From Arachis hypogaea (taxonomy: Eukaryota; Streptophyta; Magnoliopsida; Fabales; Fabaceae), in assembly GCF_003086295.3 (NCBI RefSeq), contig NC_092051.1, positions 17,851,940 through 17,915,939 on the forward strand: 64,000 bases of DNA. The letters are read 5' to 3'. Position numbers and translations under genes: made by a program. Shown piece by piece: positions 22,915-34,081 of this stretch. Position 1 is the first letter of the stretch. Each line of letters starts with the position of its first letter. The notes under the pieces were generated by a model that saw only the letters and a program-made list of their open reading frames with translations, searched no databases and was not told the DNA's origin.

Positions 22915-23820
22915 AATTTTCAATTTTGAGGTTTTTCGTTTGAGGTTTTTCAATTTTTTGTTCCAGATTCTGAAATTTTGTGATTTTAATTAGATTTTAT
23001 TTTTTCGCTTTAGTTATGTATATGGTCTCATATGCATCAATTGCTCTGCTATTCGTCGCATCTTCGAAGTGTATATTATTAGCTTCCTCAGGAAAGTTTC
23101 TTTGCTGATTGTTTAAATTTGTTCATCTGAGCTCTGCCTCTCCCATTCAGTCATCATTCATTTATGCTCGAGTAAATTTTGCCCTTTGGCTTTAATGACT
23201 CTGACAATTCCTTCCTTTAATTTCTCTTTCAATACTAACTATTTCTTATTCATTCTCACCTACATTTATTTTCCACCTCTTCGGACAAGTAAAAAGAAAA
23301 TGAAATTTCAAATTTCAATTTTGAATTGAAAAAACAAATATATTTATAATCTCCTGTTTTCATTGTTTACTGTATTCAGTCGTTCTTCTGGCGCTTGCTA
23401 CAGCCGTGGTGGGGATGAGCCATATGGCCAGGGATTACAACCAAGGAGGAAGCAGATGTGGAGGCATGCACGGCGACGGTGGTGGCAGCAGATCCGCTAC
23501 AACTATGGGGATTCTGGGCATTTTGCAAGGGACTTCTAAACAAGCTCTTTGGAAAACAAGGTTTGATCACTTCAGATGTCCAGATTTTCAATTTTGAGAT
23601 TTTTGGTTTGATGTTTTTCAAGTTTTTTTTTCTGATCTACTATATTTTGACTTTTTTGTGATTTTTAAATTCATTTTTTATTTTTTCGCTTTAGATGTGT
23701 TTCGATTGCAATGTGAAGAAAACAACATGAGCGTCGGTTACGTATGACTTCTTCATATTCATCGATTGCTCCGCTATTCATTGCAATCTAAGAGTGCATA
23801 TTAGCTTCTGGGTACATTCC
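22915..23820. repeat. Diverged direct repeat flanking a captured gene fragment
   Basis: About 200 bp at 22915-23100 resembles 23575-23820. Both run TTGATYACTTYRGAT...TTTTCAATTTTGAG.TTTTT...TTTTTCGCTTTAG...CATCGATTGCTCYGCTATTC. The CCHC/glycine-rich fragment lies between them. Confidence 0.6.
23391..23560 (+). pseudogene. CCHC/glycine-rich (cold-shock-domain-like) protein fragment
   Basis: Two overlapping frames give decayed pieces of one protein: SHMARDYNQGGSRCGGMHGD (about 23415-23475) and YNYGDSGHFARDF (about 23500-23541). These match the glycine-rich linker and CCHC knuckles (CYNCGDSGHFARDC) typical of plant cold-shock-domain/glycine-rich RNA-binding proteins, with cysteines replaced and at least one frameshift. 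It probably represents host sequence captured by a Helitron. Confidence 0.6.
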
Positions 23821-24539
23821 TCTCTATTAAATTCACGGTTTTCTTTCCATTTTTGTAATTGGGTTTACTTCAAATCTGGACTTTTTTTGTTTTTGTTTTA
23901 TTTTTCTTTTTGCCTCATGTTATATGAATTCATGTTCATAATGCTGAGAAAACTCGAGTTTTTAACTTCTCAAATTTGTTGTTAAAGTGTTTTTCAGAAG
24001 GAAAATAGATGGGTGGATGAGAGTGTCATTCTGAAGCATAGCAACAGGGAACGTTTTTCTGGCTTTATCACTCTGTAGGCTTCCTTCCTCATGAATACCA
24101 TTTTAATTTACTTTATTTTAAATAACTTTGGCTAAAATTGATCAGAGCAGTGAACTATTTGTGTTTGAACATTAGCTCCTGAGGCATTGATATGAACAGA
24201 AAGCTTTCAGCTTATTTTGTCTTGGTTAGGTATTTTTTTCAACAGTTGATGTGTGCATGTGCCTTTGAAGTATATGCATACTTCTAGAATTTTTATGTTT
24301 AAATCTTAGTAGAAATTATTGTCATAAAGGATGCATTTGTTTGTGATTTTGGGGGTGCAGAAAGTACCTTTCTTTTTTTCACAATTTAAGTATTGTTTAA
24401 TATGTGATTGTGGTAGATATTGTGGATGCATGCAACTTTAGATGTGAACATTTGAAAATGTTACTGTATCTTAAATACTATGCAATGTGCATTCTTTGAC
24501 TGAATCAGTGAAATTCAAATTCCATATGGACTTTTCTCT

Positions 24540-25080
24540 TATATGGTACAAATGGGGATGGATTTTCAATTAGCAAAGCAGCAGATAAAATTGAAGGCAT
24601 TCATGATAAGTCGTTAAATGAAGTTGAGGTGGCAGCAGCTATTGTTTACAAAGAAACTCATGTTTTTGAAATTAATCATTCTCAAGTAACTTAGTTGTGA
24701 GCTTTACAACTAATTACCAATTCTCTCATTATCTCAATTAATTTTCTTCTTCTCTCTATACCTGTTTTCCTTATTCTCCCATTTACTTTTATTTCATTCT
24801 TTACTTCAACATTTATTTTTTTTACCTAACAAGTCCTAAAAATGTGAGATTTAAAATTTAAAATTTGAATCACAACAAAAGAGGTATATTTTTCTTCTCT
24901 TCTTCAATTACCTTCTCAATTCTCTGATTCTATTTTTCTCATATTCTGACTTGAAGGTGGAGATTACAGGGGTGGTGGATAAAGTGGCAGCGGTGGTCCC
25001 AGTGGGCGTTGGTTATGGTTGACATGTTGGTGATGGGCAGAGTGGAGGATGCGATGTTGGTCGTTCATGCTTCTGAAATA
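24540..25080 (+). other. Possible further captured coding fragments
   Basis: Around 24550-24690 one frame reads TNGDGFSISKAADKIEGIHD...EVEVAAAIVYKETHVFEI before a stop. Around 24955-25020 a Gly/Ser-rich piece appears (GGDYRGGG, SGSGGPSG). Neither has a start or identifiable family. They may belong to the same captured material as the CCHC fragment. Confidence 0.25.
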
Positions 25081-25149
25081 ACATTTTGTTTTCAACTCTT
25101 TTTCTTGATGCATATGCATGATTTGTTGATACTGTAAAATAATTTTCAC

Positions 25150-26076
25150 TATATGTAACAGTTATTTGAATCATTTGTGCACTTTCAATCGTGGTTGAAG
25201 CTTGAGTTTACATCAATTCGTGAGAAAGACATCTTTGATGAATAAGGTATTCTTTGATATTTGATTGTCTTCAAAATTATTTATCTTTGTTGATTCTTAT
25301 TGTATTTTTTTGTGATTTATTTTTGTATAATTTAACGGTATACCAAGGAGCTTCATATTCTTATATTTTCCTAATAAATATAATTTAGAAATGTGAATAA
25401 TAAGTTTAGCAATTAGTACAAAGAAACTATTGGGGCAGATTTTTTATCAAAGGAGGTGCAATAAGAACATAGGATTTTTACCCTACAAGTTTGTGATTGG
25501 TAATTAGTTGTACTCGTATTTCTTTTTCCTTTCTTGGTGCTTCTGTGTGTGTTTAAGCATATTTATATGCATCAGCTGGATAATTAGGAAATGTTATGAA
25601 TTTTGGAGATTTAGTTGACCATTGATAGAAAAATGTTATGTGTTGGATTATCATATGACCATTTGTATTTAGGTCCTCTTTATTAGGCTTTGTGCATTGT
25701 GCATCCAGTTTTCTAAAAAAAATAACCATTTATTTTTCTAAAATGATTTAGCAATTAAGTGGGCAAAAAGATTCTATATATCTACGTGTTCTTCTTATTT
25801 GTTTTTGAAAGAGTTTTGTGCTAATTTTGATTTCCCTATATATTGTATTTTCATTTTTTTTATTTGAGGGATATAATTTTGGCTTTAAAGATTTTTTATT
25901 ATCATATTATTAAATTGGTTTATAATAATCTATAAAAATCAAAATTGTGCACCATCTGTTTTTTTGGATAATAGATTTGGTTTCGTAGCACAACTTTTTT
26001 TTTTTTTTTTACAGTTTTGGTTTAGTAACACTTGCCTTTTTCAGACTTCGATAGAGGGAAGAAGTAATTTTCGGTG
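25150..26076. other. AT-rich sequence without supported features
   Basis: T-rich stretches and an uninterrupted T run near 25997-26010; nothing else recognisable. Confidence 0.4.
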
Positions 26077-26084
26077 CTTTTGAA

Positions 26085-26612
26085 TAGGGCTGACAATGGG
26101 TAGGGTAAGGTAGGGTTTGGACTCTACCCTAACCCTACCCGCGGGTTGAAAATCTCTCAACCCTAACCCTACCCGCACCCTAAAGTTTTAAACCCTATCC
26201 TACCCTACCCTACCCGTAGAAATATCAAATTTTTTCAAAGTAAATATAAAATTCAATCATTTTAAATTTTATACATATTAATAACATAAAAAATAAAAAA
26301 CTAATGCTCTAAATTACTAAATTAACTAACTATTTTAGTGGTTGTTCACTTATTGTAAGTCATTACATAAGGGAGATTATGGGTTCAACTCTCACTTCCT
26401 TCCATATATACCTATTTTTTAATAAAATATGTGTTATATATAAGGTGCGGGTAGGGTAGGGTAGGGTACACCCTAAACCCGTACCCTATCCTACCCGCAG
26501 GCATACCCGGATCGTACTCTACCCTACCCGCAGCGGGTTGGGTAGCCTACCCTACCTGAACGGGTTGGACCAGATTGGGTACCCATGGGTAGGGTATGAA
26601 TTGCCAGCCCTA
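26085..26612. mobile_element. hAT-type MITE, 528 bp, GGGTAGGGTA-rich
   Basis: Perfect 8-bp target duplication CTTTTGAA at 26077-26084 and 26613-26620. Terminal inverted repeats TAGGGCTGACAATGGG and TAGGGCTGGCAATTC. Both ends contain runs of TACCCTACCC/GGGTAGGGTA, superficially telomere-like but part of the element. Non-coding. Confidence 0.9.
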
Positions 26613-26814
26613 CTTTTGAATGATTTGTTATATAAGTGATACAACTGGTCCTCCAAAAGAGTACTTTGAGAGGCTTCTCAACTTCAATCCATTAAGAAGT
26701 AGTCTATATATACAAATTAAAATTTGTTAGATCATTCGTTTTCATTGTAAATCTAATGAGAGACCAATATTATTTCTAAAGTTTATAGAATATATAAGTA
26801 CGTTTGACATCGGG

Positions 26815-28218
26815 ATTTTTGCCAGTAAAGAATGTCATAAAAACAGTCGCGTTGTAGATATAGTCTCTAAACTGACAGAAATCCCTTCGTACAAACGTTT
26901 TGGTTGTCACAAGTAACAAAGCCCTTTTTAAATTGATAACCGAGTATTTAAACCTCGGGTCGTCTTCTCAAGGAATTGCAGGGAGGTGTGTTCTTATTAT
27001 TGGTTATGAAGATTGTAAATTGGGGGTTTTGGATCAAGGTAAAAAGTTAGTTAAGTGACAAGTAAAATAAAATAATAACAATAAACATAAACTCTTGGCA
27101 AGGTATTAGAAATTGGAAGTCCAGACCAAGTTATCCTTATCAATGATAATGAAAATTGAATCTTAATTTCACTTAGTTAACCCTTACTTAAAGCAGAGGA
27201 AGGTCAAGTGACTAATTAGTTGATCTTCAAATCCTAGTTAATTCCTAAGAAAAGATTGAGATTATTGAAGTTCAACTCAATTGGCAAGATAACAATTAAC
27301 AATTATGCTGTTAAGTTGGATGACTCCTGAGTTACTGATTTTTTAACCAAAACCAAAAGGGAAAAAGTAAATCTATTGGAATAAAAATGCCTTCAGATGG
27401 GAAGCAATAATCATGTAAATAAAAGAAAGCAATATTAAACTGAAATACCTCAAATTGCATTAACAAAAGAACTTAAATCTGACATAGACATGCATGGAAA
27501 AATAAATAAAATAAAGAACCTGGGATTGAGAGTCATTTCTAAAACTAAGAGAAGTCCTAAATCCTAATCCTAATCTCTAAAAACTACATCTACTCCTAAA
27601 ATTGTGAATATGAGAGCCTTCTCATGAATGGATGCATTTTCCCACTTTATAGCCTCTAATCTGTGTTTTCTGAGCCGTAAACTGGGTCAGAAACAGTCCA
27701 GAATTCGCTGGTTCGAATTTTTGCCACGCTGGATTTTCGTCACTGCGACGCGGCCGCATGGATCACGCGGTCGCGTCGCTTAGCGTCAGGGAAACTATAT
27801 CATATTATATATCAAATCGAAGCCCCGGACGTTAGCTTTCCAACGCAACTGAAACCGCGTCGTTTGGACCTCTGTAGCTAAAGTTATAGCCGTTTGAGTG
27901 CGAGAGGTCAGGTTGGACAGCTTAGCAATTTCTCCAACTTCTTGCATTCCTTCCACTTTTGCATGCTTTCTTCCCATCCTCCAAGCCATTCCTGCCTTAT
28001 AATATCTGAAAACACTTAACACACATATCAAGGCATCTAATGGTGATAAAAGAGGATTAATATTAGCAATTATAAGTCTAAAGAAGCATGTTTTCAATCA
28101 TAGCACATAATTAGGAAGGCAAATGTAAAATTATACAAATAGTATGAATAAGTGGGTAAAGAGTAGATAAAAACCACTCAATTGAGCACAAGATAAACCA
28201 TGAAATAGTAGTTTATCA
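26815..28218 (-). mobile_element. Solo LTR, 1404 bp
   Basis: On the minus strand it begins TGATAAACTACT and ends ATCCCGATGTCA. It is flanked by a perfect 5-bp duplication ACGTT (26810-26814 and 28219-28223). It is related to the LTR at 57442-58937: both share the GACGACCCGAGGT/GAACGACCCGAGGT block, the adjacent tract with ACTTGTGACAA or ACTAGTGACAA, and a CG-rich segment (here GCGACGCGGCCGCATGGATC). No internal domain adjoins it, so it is a recombination-derived solo LTR. Short open frames inside are fortuitous. Confidence 0.9.
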
Positions 28219-28949
28219 ACGTTGTTGACATACTAAGTAATTATTGACACGAGTATTGATGGTTTAGTTTGAATCTACTCACTAATAAAATGGAATACCA
28301 TACCTTTGTGTTTATTTTTAGTATGGTTAATGACATTTTGCAATTTTTCTTGCGAGATTGAAATAAATGGAACAAGTTGAATACATATTTTAGTACTGTA
28401 ATAATTATGGTTGCAATCTTTAACAAATTGTCTAAAACTTTAATAGAAATACAATATGATTTTTAATATTTTATAATTTATCTTTTTAGTATATAAAAAA
28501 TTAATACATGTTTAACATTTAATTCTTTTAACTATTATAAAGATAATTAAATTTATAATTCAATATGCATTATGTGTTTTATAATGCACATTATCAATAT
28601 TACATCGAGGCAATATTTTTTTTATTAGAGGCTAATATTAGAGTATAATTAATAAATCATGGTTTTAATAAAATCCTAAATATTTCTATATAATTATTAG
28701 AGTACTAACGTTCTCCTATGTTTTTTTATTATGTATTTCTAAATAAAATAATCATTCATTCATTTTAGGTTTAATTTCATTTGCTTTCTTATCAACTTTT
28801 GTTTGTCTTTTTTTTTCATGCTTTTTAGATCGTTTTGTTCCCTAATGTATTTATGACCTTTGTATATTTATCATTTATGATGTATTTTGTAATCATTTAC
28901 AAGTAATTTTAGAATTATATACATTGTCCTCATAATTAGTCAAGACATA

Positions 28950-29897
28950 GTGCAAGAATTCATTAGTTCTTCTTATCTATGGCAATTTTGCACAGTCTTA
29001 AAGCTTTCAAAGAACATGAGGCTTACTGCTGGAGGTACTATTGAAGTTGATAATGATCTCAAAAAGTTTGCACAATGGTTAATTCAAATTGGCGATGAGT
29101 TGGCAGGTAATTTAATAGATGGTGAGTCTGAGGTAGGCATCCCTAAAGACATTCTAATTAATGATACTAATGATAGGTTTCAGAATTTGGTTACATTTGT
29201 CTATGCGGATTTATTGTTGAACTTGAATAACATTGATTACTTTAAGGAGCGCACAATTCTAGCACCTACACTTTAAGTTGTGCATAATGTCAACAATACA
29301 ATAATGGAATACATTAATGCTGATGAAAGAGTCTATCTTAGTTCGGACTCATTGTGTGCTGAAGAGGGCAACATGGAATATGAGATGGATGCTATCACAA
29401 CTGATGTGTTGAATTCGATAAATTGCTCAGGCTTGCCTAGCCACCAGTTGAAACTCAAAGTTGGTGTACCTGTTATGCTATTGAGGAATATAGACCAAAG
29501 CAATGGACTTTGTAATGGTACTCGATTACAGGTTCGAAGATTAGGTAATCATGTCATTGAATGCAATATCTTGACAGGTGACAAGTGTGGCGAAATAGTT
29601 CTGATTTCACGGATGAATATGGTGCCTAACAATAAAACACTTCCATTCAGGTTCCAACGTAGACAGTTTCCTCTTATAGTCTCCCTTGCAATGACCATCA
29701 ATAAATCTCAAGGTCAAACTCTAAGCATAGTGGGGTTATACTTACCTAAACCTGTTTTTACGCATGGTCAATTATATGTTTCTTTGTCTAGGGTCAAGTC
29801 TAAAAAGGTCTTAAGAGTTTTAATAAAGAACAATGGCTCACTAAGTGATGGTTCTACCTTGAATGTTGTGTATAGGGAGATTTTTCATAATCTATGA
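28950..29897 (+). pseudogene. Pif1-like Helitron helicase, C-terminal half with a nonsense codon
   Basis: The frame reads SSSYLWQFCTVLKLSKNMRL, FAQWLIQIGDELAGNLIDGE, NLVTFVYADLLLNLNNIDYF, KERTILAPTL, then TAA at 29274-29276. It resumes in frame with VVHNVNNTIMEYINADERVY, LKVGVPVMLLRNIDQSNGLC, FPLIVSLAMTINKSQGQ and QLYVSLSRVKSKK, to the normal stop. The TAA sits where the family normally has an acidic residue in ILAPTL(D/E)VVHEVN. N-terminal helicase motifs and the Rep domain are missing. Confidence 0.9.
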
Positions 29898-30353
29898 CTC
29901 GGAGCATTAAATTTTTTATGTGTAGAGAAATCCCTATTTGTATCATTCAGTATTATTGATTAGTAAATTGTGGATGATATTTTTAAGTTGAAGTCTTGAT
30001 ATTTTTTATTAGGTGGTTCAATGTTTAATAGAAGGTTATTAGGTAACTATATCCAATGTTGAACCTATTTTTTTGTTGATTGTTCAGCAAATATATGAAA
30101 TTGTGTTTTTGTTATGTAACCTAACATGAAGAAACTTTTTTACATTAGTAACTAATATGCAAGGAATGATTTTCAGTTTCTCATTTATGTTGGAAAATTT
30201 GTATATGTTAATTTAATTCGATTAAGGGCAAACATTAGGATTTTTAAGTATAAATTTGTTTGATTATGATACACACTATATTATGCATAAATGATATATT
30301 TTGTTAATTCCAGTACTAAACATTTCTCGTGCATCGCACGGGTTATTCACTAG
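28950..30353 (+). mobile_element. Helitron 3' portion, plus-strand copy
   Basis: Ends with a clear Helitron terminus: hairpin CGTGC-ATC-GCACG (30328-30340), ten bases, then CTAG at 30350-30353 followed by T. It carries the C-terminal helicase coding part and about 450 bp of 3' non-coding sequence shared with the inverted copy at 22050. The 5' side is truncated; no TC terminus was found. Confidence 0.85.
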
Positions 30354-31916
30354 TCTCATCTAAATTAAGCTGAAGTTATAAGAAAGTATACTATGCAATA
30401 AATTTTAGGTAACAGTTACCCAAAGTATAAATGACTTTATCTCTTTTACATCTTCTTACAAAATCATTTATGTGATATGTGATGTGATATAGTGAATGAA
30501 TGTGCTTACAGATAAATCTGCTATTAATAAATATACTATTAACTAATTATGAGTACAATATATATAATTCTAAAATTACTTGTGTTTGGTTTTATACTTT
30601 TATCCAATGTGGATGTTAAGGGTTTAATTGTTAATTGTTGTGCCTTAAAAGAAGATCCAGATTGCATATGTATGAGAGTTTTATTCAATTTGATAAAGAT
30701 TGCAACCATAATAATAACAATAAATTTAGTTACATCTTAAGACTCGTTTCATTTATTTCAATCTCACACCAAAACTTGCAATCTATTTGAAATGGTGGAA
30801 GAATTAAACATAATATTGAAGGATTACAAAACATCTAAAAAAAGATTAAAAATCGAATTTAATGCAAAATACCACATGAAAAACCAACATGATCCGAAGA
30901 TTGTAACTGAATAAGTTCATTATACTTGTTTAATTTTCAGATATAAAATTTGTATATAGAGAAAAACTACATGGCCTATGACATCAAATTAATATAGATA
31001 GATACAATAAAAAACAGGGGTAAAAGTAAAATAGATACCCATAACAAATATGTTCAACCATAATAGATATAGAATGTCTAACAAATCTTGATTAAGAATT
31101 ACTGAAATAATAAAACAAAATTTAATCTCTTAATAATTGGAAACAAAAACTGTAAAAAGAGTGCAACCAAGAATAAAAAAAGAGTTAGAAATTATATGAA
31201 CAAATTAAGGAATGGTTATATCTTATTATAGACGATGAACAAATCAAGGGGGAAAGAATCTATAGATATTGAAGCATTATACAAAGTATTATAGATTATT
31301 GAAAAGAGAAGAGAAGGCAGCATAACACATGAGAACACATTCACCATGATGATCAGAAAATTTTAACTGATTAAAAACACGATGAATTATTTTATTTTCA
31401 AATATAAAATCTGTATATAGATTAGACTATGTTCTGCGACATCAAACTAAACATAGATATATAGAGCAAAAACACAAGGATAAAATTAGAGTAAATAACC
31501 ATCACAAACATGCTTAGGTTATATATGGAATGTCTGTTACATCATTATCAAGAATTACATAAACAAAAAGAAAAATTAAACTCTTAATAATCCTTAATAG
31601 AAACCATTAAAAAGTGCAAGTAGGAATCAAAACAGATAAGTAAAATATTGGAACAAATTCTGTTAAGTGAAATCTCAATCTTAAAAAAAAAGGATAAATA
31701 GAAAAACACCAATCAAAAACACATTAGTCTACTATTAAACTGAAACATTACATTAAATATAGGTTACACCTAGCAGAAAAACATAAATAAACCAACAAAA
31801 AAAAAAACATTACATAGCTAACGATATATAGTGGCATATACACTTGTAATAGCAAAGCTTTACATTCCAGAATTACAGTTAGAAATTTGTAATAGAGACC
31901 TTCTAATCACAATTAA
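30354..31916. repeat. AT-rich region with a diverged ~455-bp-period direct repeat
   Basis: 30880-31190 and 31330-31645 share ordered blocks: TTTTCARATATAAAATYTGTATATAG, GACATCAAAYTAA.ATAGAT, GGAATGTCTR, TCAAGAATTAC, CTCTTAATAAT and AAAAAGWGTGCAA. The second copy is clearly mutated. Otherwise no supported feature; a 63-codon frame near 30549 has no motif. Confidence 0.5.
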
Positions 31917-32934
31917 CTAACGGGACAAAATAGCAATACTCATTACTGTTTCATCAATAGAAGATACACTAAACTTAACAACACTGCCACCCTTCAACTT
32001 ATTTCTTTTGCAATATCTAGACCAACCCTTTGTGATGAATACACCATTAGGCCTCTCTGAGTTCCATCGTAGTTTCATCTTGCAAAAAGCTCTGTTACTT
32101 TGTTTAACCTTAATCTTATCAAGCTTAGATGGGAAAGCCTTCATTGCGAATTTTGCCGGCAGTAGCTGATAAATTAAAGATAAATAAAAATATAATCAAC
32201 AAAGTGACTTTGATGGCCTGGAAATTAGTGTTTTAGATCAAAATTGAAAAAAAGAATTTATCAAGATACATACCATTGCATAGTGGTCAGCCTGGTAGGG
32301 TGTAACAACCTTAACAATAGAATAAACCAAAGGAGTTGCATCTAATTTAATGGATGAAAAGAGGTTACCTGATAATGGATACGCAATCGTTACTTCCAAA
32401 TGGTCCAATTCAACAGGCATTCCTTCTAAAGATACCGAATTATTCTCATATACTTCATCTACACATGGAGTAAAATGAGAGATGTTTACATTAGAAGGGG
32501 TTTTGGGTACATTTTGATTGGCTAAATCTCCGAAAAAGGAGTTCATGAGAGGATTAGAAAATTCTAAAGTCTGCATAAAAGACAAATCATTCTGAGCAAT
32601 GAAAGGAACTTCGTTGGACAATGTTGAAGGCATGGATAGCACATTTTCAGATGAAGGTTGATCTATTGATTCAATCATATCACCAGGAAGATCTGTTGGA
32701 AATGCAGGGGCTATATCAATTGAAGGAATGTATAAGCCCCCATCCATTAATCTAGATGCATGAGTAATTGAATCCACATTGTTTTCATGGACAAACATTT
32801 TTTTATTATCCAATAAAGACTTGAAGGGGACTACATAGTTAGAAACTATGTGCATGTTGTGGTCCATTGCTTGATCAATAAGAAATTTGTCACGACCAAC
32901 ATATTTCACCTTAAGCCAACCACCATGGTCAAGA
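31917..32934 (-). pseudogene. B3-domain protein, 5' end cut off by the tandem array
   Basis: Two exons on the minus strand: from the array junction (~32934) to 32274, then 32165-31917, joined in phase (donor ATG|GTATGT, acceptor ATCAG|CTACTG). Exon 1 opens with GGWLKVKYVGRDKFLI, which reads like the end of a first B3 fold. A ~190-residue Ser/Pro/Asp-rich linker follows. Exon 2 is a B3-type DNA-binding domain: LPAKFAMKAFPSKL, KMKLRWNSERPNGVFITKGW, SRYCKRNKLKGGSVVKFS, then a stop after AILSR. The N-terminal half and promoter are absent; the coding frame meets array sequence at the junction. It is probably a disrupted host gene, alternatively a captured fragment. Confidence 0.6.
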
Positions 32935-33736
32935 CGGATTATACCGTATTTGGAGACTGCGGGTTTGTTTCACTTGGCTAGGCTGAACAGTCAGTGGTTC
33001 TGGGTTGATGAGGCTCTAGTTAGCTTCGTTGAGAGGTGGCATCATGAGACGCACACATTTCACATGCCGTTTGGAGAGTGTACTATCACTTTGCAGGATG
33101 TGGCATATCAGCTGGGTTTGCCCATTGATAGAGAAGCCATTAGTGGGTGCCTCACTGACTTTGAGAATCTGATGGACAATGGAAGACCAGCATGAGAGTG
33201 GTTTCAGGAATTGTTTGGCGAGCAACCGCTACCGAATAAAGTCAAGCAGATGACGGTTCACTTCACATAGTTCCATGAGAGGTTTCAGATTCTCCCAGCA
33301 GATTCTAGTAAGGAGACGGTGCGTATATATGCGCGTCCTTACATTATGATATTGCTGTCAACTCAACTATTTGAAGAGAAGAACGCGAACCAGATTCACC
33401 TTCGTTAGTTGCCATATCTGGCCACTGATGCCGGATGGACAGTCCCAGGTTGCCGAGTTCCAGCCACAGATGCAGGATCTTCAGCCACAGATGCAGGGTG
33501 TTTAGGCTCAGTTTGGGGTGGATTTCAATGAGCCTACATTATCTCCAAATGACCCATGGTTCACTATGGGTGGGACTTCCGCATCATCATTTAGTGCCGT
33601 TTTACCACATACATCCCCAGCAGAGAGTGGTCAGCGACCGACGAGGGTGCGGCGTCCTGCTAGATGTGGCACCGGGTCTCACCTAATCCGTGGTTTCGAC
33701 ATTGATGATGATGATACAATCAAGGATTCAGATTAG
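32934..33736 (+). pseudogene. Unit u0: PMD pseudogene, 5'-truncated
   Basis: Starts inside PMD exon 2 at ACGGATTATACCG; promoter, exon 1 and intron are missing. It reads RLNSQWFWVDEALV, ERWHHETHTFHMPFGECTIT, LQDVAYQLGLP, then TGA after DNGRPA, TAG after HFT and TAG after HLR. The sequence then jumps to the C-terminal segment (PTRVRRPARCGTGSHLIRGF...DSD, stop at 33734-33736). No MITE and no hAT insertion, and 3 bp lost at LVS-FVERW. It represents the ancestral MITE-free state of the 3' flank. Confidence 0.85.
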
Positions 33737-33777
33737 CATTCGGATTATGTATGTGTGTCTTATTATATTGTGGTATT

Positions 33778-33808
33778 CATATATATATATATATATATAG
33801 GTGTGGGT

Positions 33809-33851
<43 letters not shown>
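33778..33851. repeat. (AT)n(GT)n microsatellite of unit u0
   Basis: About 20 bp of AT followed by an interrupted GT run. The equivalent sites in the other units differ in length (near 35793-35842, 38158-38202, 41252-41284, 44331-44366, 47412-47448) and almost vanish in u6 (50460-50471). Confidence 0.9.
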
Positions 33852-33853
<2 letters not shown>

Positions 33854-34081
33854 ATATGTTTTATGATATTTGCTTATGAACACCTTTGTAACAACTTTTT
33901 AGCTCTTTTATAAATAAATCATTGTGCTTTAATTAAACATCATCTAAAATTAAACGACTTAAACATACGTAATACAATGAACGCAACAACAACAACCATG
34001 AAGTCAACATCTAATATTAAACAACTTAAGTATTCGTAATATAATGAACTCAACATCAACAACAAAAAAAAAGCTCTCTTT

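Noticed and set aside
26100..26600. Interstitial telomere repeat
   Set aside because: The unit is mostly GGGTAGGGTA rather than TTTAGGG and lies within hAT termini flanked by a perfect 8-bp duplication.
27795..28097. 100-codon minus-strand frame
   Set aside because: Lies inside the solo LTR, which has exact ends and TSD; LTR sequence without protein similarity.
33778..33851. CRISPR-like or regulatory repeat
   Set aside because: Simple AT/GT microsatellite that varies in length among array units.
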